Shown: piece after piece, positions 57,302-64,000 of the stretch | How positions within the stretch are numbered: position 1 is the stretch's first letter | Layout of the letters: every line of letters starts with the position of its first letter | NCBI RefSeq assembly: GCF_040095835.1 | Contig: NZ_JBBMFT010000005.1 | Span: forward strand, 124,001 to 188,000 | Direction of reading: 5' to 3' | DNA length: 64,000 nucleotides | From: Flavonifractor hominis | GTDB taxonomy: Bacteria; Bacillota; Clostridia; Oscillospirales; Oscillospiraceae | The notes under the pieces: generated by a model | The model's input: only the letters and a program-made list of their open reading frames with translations | Database searches by the model: none | What the model was told of the DNA's origin: nothing | Program-made: the position numbers and the translations under genes

Positions 57302-58477
57302 ATGACAGATCGTCTGGTCAGACTGTTTATCAAGGACTGGGACCGGGTGCAGGACCCGGCGGTGCGGCAGAAGTACGGCATCCTCTCCGGCCTGGTGGGC
57401 ATCGTGCTCAACCTGCTGCTCTCGGGGGGAAAATTCTTCGCCGGATTGCTGACGGGGTCCATCTCCATCACCGCCGACGCCTTCAACAACCTCTCCGACG
57501 CGGGCTCCTCGGTGGTGACGCTGGTGGGCTTCAAGCTGGCCGGCCAGCGGGCCGACGACGGCCACCCCTTCGGCCACGGGCGGATGGAGTACCTGGCCGG
57601 GCTGCTGGTCTCGGTGCTCATCTTGCTGGTGGGCGTGGAGCTGGGCAAGTCCTCGCTGGAGAAGATCTTCCACCCCGAGCCGGTGAGCTTCTCCGCCGTG
57701 TCGGTGGGGATCCTGGTGGTCTCCATCCTGGTCAAGCTGTGGATGTGCCTGTTCAACCGCCGGCTGGGCCGGCGCATCGACTCGGCCGCCATGGAGGCCA
57801 CCGCCACCGACTCCCTGTCCGACGTGGTGGCCACCTCCGCCGTGCTGGCCGGCACCCTGGTGGGCGCCCTCTCCAGTGTGAGCATTGACGGCTGGGTGGG
57901 CCTGGTGGTGGCGGTGTTCATCCTCCGGGCCGGCTGGGGGGCCGCCAAGGATACGCTGGACCCCCTGCTGGGCGCCAAGCCCGACCCCGCCCTGGTGCGG
58001 AGCATCCGGGACCTGGTACTGGAGCACAGCCAGGTGGTGGGCATCCACGATCTGGTCATCCACGACTACGGCCCGGGCCGGCGGATGTGCTCCTTCCACG
58101 CCGAGGTGCCCCAGGACGCCGACCTGCTGGCCGCCCACGACGCCATCGACCACATCGAGCGGGAGATCCACCAGAAATTCGGCATTGAGACCACCGTACA
58201 CATGGACCCCATTGCCACCGACGACGAGCAGATCAACCAGCTGCGGGACCAGGTGCGCACCCTGGTGCAGGTCATCGACCCGGCCATGAGCATCCACGAT
58301 TTCCGGGTGACCAGCGGCCCGGACCACACCAACCTGATCTTTGACGTGGTGGTGCCCCACAGGTGCACCCTCTCCGACGAGGAGGTGACCCGGCGCATCA
58401 CCCAGGCCGTTCGGGCCCTGGACAGCCGCTATTTCGTGGTGCTCCAGGTGGACCGCTCCTACGCCGAGGTGGAATAA
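57302..58477 (+). CDS. Cation diffusion facilitator, probably manganese exporter
   Basis: 391 residues from ATG at 57302. Six membrane helices (about 25-215) and a C-terminal cytoplasmic ferredoxin-like domain, with a further C-terminal extension. The transport site reads NxxxD in TM2 (NNLSD) and DxxxD in TM5 (DSLSD), the pattern linked to Mn-type CDFs rather than the Zn-type HxxxD. HPFGHGRMEY follows TM2. It exports divalent metal by proton antiport. It is monocistronic. Metal identity is inferred from motifs. Confidence 0.88.
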   Translation: MTDRLVRLFIKDWDRVQDPAVRQKYGILSGLVGIVLNLLLSGGKFFAGLLTGSISITADAFNNLSDAGSSVVTLVGFKLAGQRADDGHPFGHGRMEYLAGLLVSVLILLVGVELGKSSLEKIFHPEPVSFSAVSVGILVVSILVKLWMCLFNRRLGRRIDSAAMEATATDSLSDVVATSAVLAGTLVGALSSVSIDGWVGLVVAVFILRAGWGAAKDTLDPLLGAKPDPALVRSIRDLVLEHSQVVGIHDLVIHDYGPGRRMCSFHAEVPQDADLLAAHDAIDHIEREIHQKFGIETTVHMDPIATDDEQINQLRDQVRTLVQVIDPAMSIHDFRVTSGPDHTNLIFDVVVPHRCTLSDEEVTRRITQAVRALDSRYFVVLQVDRSYAEVE

Positions 58478-58564
58478 GGCCCCTGTTTTACAAAAAATTC
58501 ACCCATCCTGCCGGGAAAAACGGTATAATGAAACAAACCACATAAGAAAGAAGGACGGTGTACT

Positions 58565-59260
58565 ATGGCCAAAAAAGTCCTCATCGTGGAAGATGAAACC
58601 AACATCGCCGAGCTGCTCCACCTCTACCTGGAGAAGGAGGGGTTTGAGACCGCGGTGGCCGGTGACGGCGGGAAGGGCGTGGAGCTGTTTCGCTCCTTCC
58701 ATCCGGACCTGGTCCTGCTGGACATCATGCTGCCCATCATGGACGGCTGGTCGGTGCTCAAGAAGATCCGGGAGAACGACAAGACCCCCGTCATCATGCT
58801 CACCGCCAAGGGCGAGACCCAGGACAAGGTGGCCGGGCTGGAGGGCGGCGCCGACGACTACATCGTCAAGCCCTTCGAGATGAAGGAGGTGCTGGCCCGC
58901 ATCCACGCCGTGCTCCGCCGCTTCGGCGGGGAGGAGGAGAGCGGCGGGGAGAAGAAGCTCTCCTTTGACAAGCTGGTCATCAACCTGGATTCCTACGAGC
59001 TGACGGTGGACGGCAAGCGCATCGACACCCCGCCCAAGGAGCTGGAGCTGCTCTACCACCTGGCCGCCTCTCCCAACCGGGTGTTCACCCGCAACCAGCT
59101 GCTGGACGAGGTGTGGGGCTTTGACTACTTCGGCGACTCCCGGACGGTGGATGTGCACATCAAGCGCCTGCGGGAGAAGCTGGAGGGAGTCAGCGACCAG
59201 TGGAGCCTCAAGACCGTGTGGGGCGTGGGATATAAATTCGAGGTTGTGAATACCCCATGA
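58565..59260 (+). CDS. OmpR-family response regulator
   Basis: 231 residues. Receiver with Asp53 (LLDIMLPIMDG), acidic pocket Glu9-Asp10 and IVKPFE, then a winged-helix output domain (LELLYHLAASPNRVFTRNQLL, VDVHIKRLREKLEG; patterns). A TATAAT at 58524-58529 lies 36 bp upstream. It overlaps its kinase by 4 bp and shares an operon with an HtrA-type protease, recalling CssR of the secretion-stress response. Confidence 0.92.
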   Translation: MAKKVLIVEDETNIAELLHLYLEKEGFETAVAGDGGKGVELFRSFHPDLVLLDIMLPIMDGWSVLKKIRENDKTPVIMLTAKGETQDKVAGLEGGADDYIVKPFEMKEVLARIHAVLRRFGGEEESGGEKKLSFDKLVINLDSYELTVDGKRIDTPPKELELLYHLAASPNRVFTRNQLLDEVWGFDYFGDSRTVDVHIKRLREKLEGVSDQWSLKTVWGVGYKFEVVNTP

Positions 59261-60714
59261 GAAGTCTCTATAAACGGCAGTTCGTGCTGACGGCGGGGAT
59301 GATCCTCGTCTCCTTCGCCCTGCTGGGCGCGGCCTTCATCACCCTGTCCTACCAGTACACCATCCGGGAGACCCGGGACTCCATGGAGCGCAACGTGGCC
59401 GACGTGGCCAGTCTGACCAGCTCGGCCCGCGCCCTGGGGATCGGCACCCAGAACGACGTCTATCAGCTCTATGTGGCCAACATCGCCCACATCTCCAACG
59501 CGGTGGTCATCATCACCGAGGCCGACGGGGAGCTGGTGCTCTACACCGACGGCAGCACGATCCCCGCCCAGAGCGACCTGAGCAAGCGCTACCTGCCCCA
59601 GAGCGTGGTGGACGAGGTCAAGCAGAACGGCGGCTACACGGGCATGAGCACCCTGGGCGGACTGTTTGCGCAAAAACGCTTCGTGGCCGGCACGCCCATT
59701 TACGTCACCACCGAGAACCCCTTCACCGGGGAGAGCCGGCAGGTCATGGTGGGGGCGGCCTACGTGGCCGCCGAGACCTCCGACATCACCGAGCTGTGGC
59801 AGGCCTTCATCTCCATCTTCTTCTTCACGGCGGTGGTGGTGCTGTGCATCGCCTTCATCACCAGCTCGGTCACCTCCCTGCGCCTGACCAAGCCCATGAA
59901 GGAGATCGCCGACATCGCCCGGAAGTTCGGCCACGGCGAGTATGACCTGCGGGTCCACGGCTATGAGAACCGCAGGGACGAGGTGGGCGAGCTGGCCGAG
60001 GCCTTCAACGCCATGGCCGACTCCATTGCCAAGAGCGAGGAGCGCCGCAGCGAGTTCGTGGCCAACATCTCCCATGAGCTCAAGACCCCCATGACCACCA
60101 TCGCCGGCTTCTCCGACGGCATCCTGGACGGCACCATCCCACCGGAGAAGGAGCGCTCGGCCCTGCAGACCATCTCCTCCGAGACCCGGCGGCTGTCCCG
60201 GCTGGTGCGGCGGATGCTGGACCTCTCCCGGCTCCAGTCCGCCGAGAACGTCACCGCCCAGGAGCAGTTCGACGTGTCCGAGGTCATGCTGCGGGTGCTG
60301 GTGAGCCTGGAGACCAAGATCAACGCCCGCCACCTGGACGTGGACACCCAGCTGCCCGACACGCCGGTGCTGGTGTGGGGCGACCCTGACGCCATCACCC
60401 AGGTGTGCTACAACCTGCTGGACAACGCCATCAAGTTCTCCGACGAGGGGAGCACCATGGGCCTGTCCATCACCAGCAAGGGGGGCAAGGCCTACGTGGC
60501 GGTGCGCAACCAGGGCCAGACCATCCCGCCCGACGAGCTGGCCATGATCTTCGACCGCTTCCACAAGAGCGACAAATCCCGCAGCGTGGACCGGGAAGGC
60601 GTGGGTCTGGGGCTGTATATCGTCAAGACCATCCTGAACAACCACAAGGAAAACATCACCGTGACCAGCCAGGACGGCGTGACCGAGTTCGTCTTTACCC
60701 TGACCCTGGCGTAA
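59257..60714 (+). CDS. Sensor histidine kinase, CssS-like context
   Basis: 485 residues. TM1 (about 8-30), an extracytoplasmic sensor (31-180), TM2 (about 185-207), HAMP (208-262), HisKA with His273 in ISHELKTPM, and HATPase (NLLDNAIKFS; GVGLGLYIVK). The G1 box reads RNQGQTIP in place of DxGxG, a variant found in some kinases, so ATP binding is probably kept. An htrA-like gene follows after 9 bp, so envelope or secretion stress is the likely signal. The signal itself is not shown by sequence. Confidence 0.9.
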   Translation: MRSLYKRQFVLTAGMILVSFALLGAAFITLSYQYTIRETRDSMERNVADVASLTSSARALGIGTQNDVYQLYVANIAHISNAVVIITEADGELVLYTDGSTIPAQSDLSKRYLPQSVVDEVKQNGGYTGMSTLGGLFAQKRFVAGTPIYVTTENPFTGESRQVMVGAAYVAAETSDITELWQAFISIFFFTAVVVLCIAFITSSVTSLRLTKPMKEIADIARKFGHGEYDLRVHGYENRRDEVGELAEAFNAMADSIAKSEERRSEFVANISHELKTPMTTIAGFSDGILDGTIPPEKERSALQTISSETRRLSRLVRRMLDLSRLQSAENVTAQEQFDVSEVMLRVLVSLETKINARHLDVDTQLPDTPVLVWGDPDAITQVCYNLLDNAIKFSDEGSTMGLSITSKGGKAYVAVRNQGQTIPPDELAMIFDRFHKSDKSRSVDREGVGLGLYIVKTILNNHKENITVTSQDGVTEFVFTLTLA

Positions 60715-60723
60715 GGAGGGCCC

Positions 60724-61959
60724 ATGCGCGGCTACTACTATGACCAAACGGGACCCGATCCACGGGAGCCCGGAACAAACACCGGGTCCGGACGCCCCCG
60801 CCCCAGGCGGGTGGCCCTCCGGACCGCGGTGCTGTTTTTGTGCGCGCTGGCGGTGCTGACGGCCGGAACGGTCGCCCTGTGGGCGGCCCACGGCCAGATC
60901 CGCCTGGACCTGGACCGGTGGAGCGCCGAGGGCGCGGCCCAGCCCACCCAGACCCAGAGCCAGACCACGGTGGAGGAGACCACCGTGGAGCGGGCCCCCA
61001 CCGGCGACGGCACCACCCTTACCATCGCCCCGCTGCCCCAGGAGCCGGCCCACAGCCTGCAGCAGATCTATGAGGAGAACATCGCCTCCATCGTCAGCAT
61101 CCGGGGCATCAAGCAGAGCAGCATGAACCTGGGCACCGGGGTGGTGATGTCCGAGGACGGGTACATCATCACCAACTCCCATGTGATCGAGGGGTGCAGC
61201 GCCGTGGACGTGGTGCTGCAGGACGACAGCGTCCATCACGCCCTGCTGGTGGGGCGGGACGCCCAGACCGACCTGGCCGTGCTCAAGATCGAGGCCGACG
61301 ACCTCTCTCCGGCCCAGTTCGGGGACTCGGCCCTGCTGCGGGTGGGGGATACGGTGGCGGCCATCGGCAACCCCCTGGGGGAGGAGCTGCGGGGCACCAT
61401 GACCGACGGCATCATCTCCGCCATCAACCGGGACGTGAACGTGGACGGGTACACCATGGCCCTCATCCAGACCACCGCCGCCCTCAACTCGGGCAACTCC
61501 GGCGGGGCCCTCATCAACGACCACGGACAGGTCGTGGGCATCACCAACCTGAAGATGCAGTCCTATGACAACACCGTGGAGGGGCTGGGCTTTGCCATCC
61601 CAACGGCCACGGTCAAGACGGTGGTGGACGCCCTCATCGCCGAAGGCGTGGTCTCCGGCCGGCCCTCCCTGGGCATCACCGGCTACACCGTCACCCAGGC
61701 CGAGCAGGAGCAGTACGGCATGCCGGCGGGGGTCTGCGTGGCCAGCGTGGAGGAGGGCTCCGACGCCCGCAGCCAGGGCGTCCTCCCCGGGGACGTGATC
61801 GTGGCCGCCAACGGCGAGCGCGTGGAGAGCATGGAACAGCTGCTGGCCATCAAAGAGCAGATGCAGGTGGGCCAGTCCATCACCCTGCGGCTGTGGCGGC
61901 AGGGGGCCTACCTGGAGCGGGACGTGACCCTGGTGGAACAATATACCCTCCAGCCATAA
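60724..61959 (+). CDS. htrA: Membrane-anchored HtrA/DegP-like serine protease
   Basis: 411 residues. Cytoplasmic N-terminus of about 30 residues, one membrane helix (about 31-54), a Thr/Gln-rich linker, a trypsin-like domain with the triad His153 (TNSHVIEG), Asp183 (QTDLAVLKI) and Ser259 (NSGNSGGAL), then one PDZ domain (about 300-405). It degrades misfolded exported proteins at the membrane surface. It lies in an operon with a two-component system, the arrangement of secretion-stress loci. In Bacillus an htrA gene also closes the wal operon; here that place is empty. Confidence 0.94.
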   Translation: MRGYYYDQTGPDPREPGTNTGSGRPRPRRVALRTAVLFLCALAVLTAGTVALWAAHGQIRLDLDRWSAEGAAQPTQTQSQTTVEETTVERAPTGDGTTLTIAPLPQEPAHSLQQIYEENIASIVSIRGIKQSSMNLGTGVVMSEDGYIITNSHVIEGCSAVDVVLQDDSVHHALLVGRDAQTDLAVLKIEADDLSPAQFGDSALLRVGDTVAAIGNPLGEELRGTMTDGIISAINRDVNVDGYTMALIQTTAALNSGNSGGALINDHGQVVGITNLKMQSYDNTVEGLGFAIPTATVKTVVDALIAEGVVSGRPSLGITGYTVTQAEQEQYGMPAGVCVASVEEGSDARSQGVLPGDVIVAANGERVESMEQLLAIKEQMQVGQSITLRLWRQGAYLERDVTLVEQYTLQP

Positions 61960-61985
61960 AAAAAGAGCGCCCCGGCGGGGCGCCC
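61957..61985 (-). terminator. Hairpin with T tract on the minus strand
   Basis: GCGCCCC/GGGGCGC with a 3-nt loop has a T7 tract only in the minus-strand direction, opposite to htrA. It would stop antisense transcription into htrA, or end htrA transcripts inefficiently. Confidence 0.5.
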
Positions 61986-62118
61986 AAATGAGAGATGTGT
62001 GCGGGAGAATGGAACAATGGAATTGCGAACTCGCATATTGGATGAGCTGCAAGCATAGAATAGCAGAATTTCCATAATATGTCAAACAGAACTTTTGTCG
62101 AAAGGCGGCACAGAGAGC

Positions 62119-63276
62119 ATGAGGATTATCAACGGGGTGGTTCACCCCATGGACGGGCCGGTGATCCCACGGGGATTCGTGGCATTTGAGCAGGGGAAGA
62201 TCACCGCGGTGGGCCCCATGGAGGCGCTGACCGGGGCGGAGGACGGCCCGGTGCTGGACGCCGAGGGGGGGCACATCCTGCCCGGCTTCATCGACGCCCA
62301 CTGCCACCTGGGCCTGTTCGGGGACGCGCTGGGCTTTGAGGCGGACGACGGCAACGAGCAGACCGACCCCTGCACCCCCCACCTGCGGGCCATCGACGGG
62401 GTCAACCCCCTGGACCGGAGCTTCCGGGAGGCCCGGGAGGGGGGCGTGACCACCGTACTCACCGGGCCGGGCTCGGCCAATCCGGTGGCCGGGCAGTTCC
62501 TGGCCCTCAAGACCGACGGGCGCTGGGTGGACGAGATGGTGGTCCGGGACCCGGCGGCCATGAAGTTTGCCCTGGGGGAGAACCCCAAGTCGGTGTACAA
62601 CGAGCGCAAGGAGACTCCGGTGACCCGCATGGCCACCGCCGCCCTCATCCGGGAGCAGCTGTGCAAGGCCCAGGAGTACCAGGACAAACAGAATAAGGCC
62701 GACGAGGACCCGGACCGGGACATGCCGGACTACGACCCCAAGCTGGAGGCCCTGCTGCCCGTGCTGGAGGGCAAGCTGCCCGCCCACTTCCACGCCCACC
62801 GGGCCGACGACATCGCCACGGCGGTGCGCCTGAGCCGGGAGTTCGGGCTCAAGCTGGTGGTGGTCCACGGCACCGAGGGCTACCGGGTGGCCGAGCTGCT
62901 GGCCGGGGAGGACGTCCCGGTGATCACCGGGCCCTGCCTCACCGACCGCTCCAAGCCCGAGCTGGCCGGACAGACCCTGGAAAATCCCGCCCTGCTCAGC
63001 CGGGCGGGGGTGAAGGTGGCCATCTGCACCGACCACCCCGAGACCCCCATCCAGTACCTGCCCCTGTGCGCGGCCATGGCGGTGCGGGGCGGCATGGAGC
63101 CCGAGCAGGCCCTGGCCGCCATCACCCGCGTGCCCGCCGAGATCGCCGGCATCGCCGGCCGGGTGGGCACCCTGACGCCGGGCAAGGACGCCGACATCGT
63201 GGTCACCCAGGGCCACCCCTTCGCCTGGGACGGAGCGGTCCGGGCGGTCTTCCTGGACGGAAAACAGGTCAAATGA
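62119..63276 (+). CDS. Amidohydrolase family protein (imidazolonepropionase-like)
   Basis: 385 residues from ATG at 62119 (AAAGGCGG upstream). Metal-dependent hydrolase fold: DAHCHLG (His61, His63) for the binuclear site, later HFHAHRADD and VVVHGTEGYR supplying further His ligands, and a final CTDHPE Asp. The C-terminal GKDADIVVTQGHPF returns to the beta-sandwich typical of the superfamily. Substrate is unknown; relatives act on cyclic amides or isoaspartyl-like bonds. It is monocistronic with its own terminator. Confidence 0.85.
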   Translation: MRIINGVVHPMDGPVIPRGFVAFEQGKITAVGPMEALTGAEDGPVLDAEGGHILPGFIDAHCHLGLFGDALGFEADDGNEQTDPCTPHLRAIDGVNPLDRSFREAREGGVTTVLTGPGSANPVAGQFLALKTDGRWVDEMVVRDPAAMKFALGENPKSVYNERKETPVTRMATAALIREQLCKAQEYQDKQNKADEDPDRDMPDYDPKLEALLPVLEGKLPAHFHAHRADDIATAVRLSREFGLKLVVVHGTEGYRVAELLAGEDVPVITGPCLTDRSKPELAGQTLENPALLSRAGVKVAICTDHPETPIQYLPLCAAMAVRGGMEPEQALAAITRVPAEIAGIAGRVGTLTPGKDADIVVTQGHPFAWDGAVRAVFLDGKQVK

Positions 63277-63278
63277 AA

Positions 63279-63311
63279 AACGGGAGGCATCCCTTCGGAT
63301 GTCTCCCGTTT
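63279..63311. terminator. Bidirectional terminator
   Basis: AAACGGGAG-CATCC pairs with GGATG-CTCCCGTTT around CTTC, between the convergent amidohydrolase and HPr-like genes. Confidence 0.8.
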
Positions 63312-63320
63312 CTGTTTGCC

Positions 63321-63569
63321 TCAGTGGGCGGCCACCTGGGCCTCCTGGGCGCGCTGGCGGATCTCCAGCATGCGCATGGCATACATGGAGTCGGTGATGA
63401 TGCGCACCGGCTTGGAGTAGTCCAGCGCCAGCATCCCCAGGAAGGAGCGGGCGTCCACACGGATGGAGTCGTCTTCATTGGCAATATAGACGGGCTTATC
63501 TGCCTGCGCGGCCAGCTGCTGCAGCTCGGCGAGCCCGGTAAGAGAGTCAAACTTCGTCTGGAATACCAT
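63321..63569 (-). CDS. HPr-like protein lacking the phosphoacceptor histidine
   Basis: 82 residues from ATG at 63569 (GGAGG 9 bp upstream). The C-terminal two thirds follow the HPr fold: IRVDARSFLGMLALDYSKPVRII, a pattern, aligns with the Ser46 region (VNLKSIMGVMSL) of HPr. The N-terminal loop that should carry His15 (G-x-H-A-R-P) is absent. It may thus be regulatory, as Crh is in Bacillus, rather than a sugar phosphotransferase carrier. Own promoter at 63600-63628. Confidence 0.78.
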   Translation of the reverse strand: MVFQTKFDSLTGLAELQQLAAQADKPVYIANEDDSIRVDARSFLGMLALDYSKPVRIITDSMYAMRMLEIRQRAQEAQVAAH

Positions 63570-63599
63570 AATGCTTACCTCCTTTTTTGACCGTGGAAG

Positions 63600-63628
63600 A
63601 GTATAGTACACATCGGCCGCCGAGACAA
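63600..63628 (-). promoter_or_regulatory. Sigma-A promoter of the HPr-like gene
   Basis: Minus strand TTGTCT, a 17-bp spacer and TATACT, 31 bp upstream of the start. Confidence 0.65.
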
Positions 63629-63691
63629 TAGGCAGACTGAACGAAAAGCGGGGGCGGAGGAAGAAAAAACCGGTGAAAAATGGGGGATGAA

Positions 63692-63719
63692 TTGACAGGC
63701 ACCAAAGCCGTGCTATAAT
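63692..63719 (+). promoter_or_regulatory. Strong sigma-A promoter of the DUF134 gene
   Basis: TTGACA, a 16-bp spacer and TATAAT preceded by TGC (extended -10). Confidence 0.8.
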
Positions 63720-63753
63720 AAATGGCATAAGCCAGAAACGGAGGGAGGGCCCT

Positions 63754-64000
63754 TGCCCAGACCAAAGAAATGCCGGCGCATCTGCGTACTGCCCGCCCGG
63801 GCGGTCTTCGGGCCGCTGGAGGGGGGGAGTACCGGCACGGTGGAGATGGCGCTGGAGGAGTACGAGGCCATCCGCCTCATCGACCGGCTGGGGTGCACCC
63901 AGGAGGAGTGCGCGGCCCAGATGGGGGTGGCCCGGTCCACCGTGCAGCAGATCTACGACGTGGCCCGGGGCAAGCTGGCCCTGGCCCTGGTGGAGGGGCG
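63754..64000 (+). CDS. DUF134 family DNA-binding protein (3' end outside window)
   Basis: 82 codons are visible from TTG at 63754, with GGAGGGAGG upstream. PRPKKCRRICVLP, VEMALEEYEAIRLIDRLG and the sigma-like helix-turn-helix CTQEECAAQMGVARSTVQQI are the hallmarks of DUF134, patterns only. These small proteins are probably transcriptional regulators, some linked to nitrogenase-cofactor-like (NifX/NifB) domain proteins encoded downstream. That partner, if present, is beyond the window. Confidence 0.9.

Noticed and set aside
59125..63216. Very long minus-strand ORF (1,363 codons)
   Set aside because: It is the antisense of the kinase, htrA and amidohydrolase genes. The product is His/Gly/Val-rich, typical of reverse reading of GC-rich coding DNA, and it has no ribosome binding site.

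Overview
The window comes from a GC-rich, spore-forming, S-layer-bearing Gram-positive anaerobe. spoIVB-spo0A, a complete wal locus, SLH-domain surface proteins and clostridial-type ssrA/smpB point to the Clostridia, most likely Oscillospiraceae (Flavonifractor/Lawsonibacter/Intestinimonas-like). This placement is inferred from gene content and codon use, not from an rRNA gene; no rRNA or tRNA gene was found.

Layout: 1-8.5 kb holds the 3' part of a large secreted GH2-type glycosidase and a MarR-controlled heterodimeric ABC exporter. 8.5-13.6 kb (minus strand) holds an SLH-anchored alpha/beta hydrolase, tmRNA (ssrA), a cyclophilin, smpB and a possible MecA-like gene. 13.7-22.0 kb (plus) holds a Nudix hydrolase, walR-walK-walH-walI, murA, walJ and rlmH, followed by a phosphohexomutase.

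23.9-33.8 kb is an integrated mobile element of about 9.9 kb, the main discovery here. It sits in the loop of the bidirectional terminator between the convergent phosphohexomutase and SLH-protein genes. The terminator arms are now about 9.9 kb apart and form the outer parts of attL and attR. The inner parts share an inverted repeat expected of attP half-sites. A TnpX-like large serine recombinase with TnpW lies next to attR. Cargo is an AT-rich SF1 helicase with an uncharacterised N-terminal half, a sigma/HTH pair typical of conjugative transposons, KTR and YjdF proteins, and a MATE pump flanked by two PadR regulators with different palindromic operators.

33.8-43.1 kb: a MacAB-like efflux operon ending in an SLH protein, divergent from a highly expressed S-layer gene that carries a WalR-like box. 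43.1-50.1 kb: small and membrane proteins, spoIVB-spo0A, lrgAB, a TetR regulator, a TSCPD protein and a D-Ala-D-Ala carboxypeptidase. 50.2-53.7 kb: a ComEA-like protein, a two-component system and a GerMN lipoprotein in one overlapping operon. 53.8-64 kb: an O-acetylhomoserine sulfhydrylase-type enzyme, GAPDH, a soluble kinase-like ATPase, a CDF metal exporter, a two-component system with an HtrA protease, an amidohydrolase, an HPr-like protein without the phosphoacceptor His, and the start of a DUF134 regulator.

Much of the window concerns the cell envelope: wal signalling, murA, carboxypeptidase, S-layer proteins, HtrA and LrgAB.
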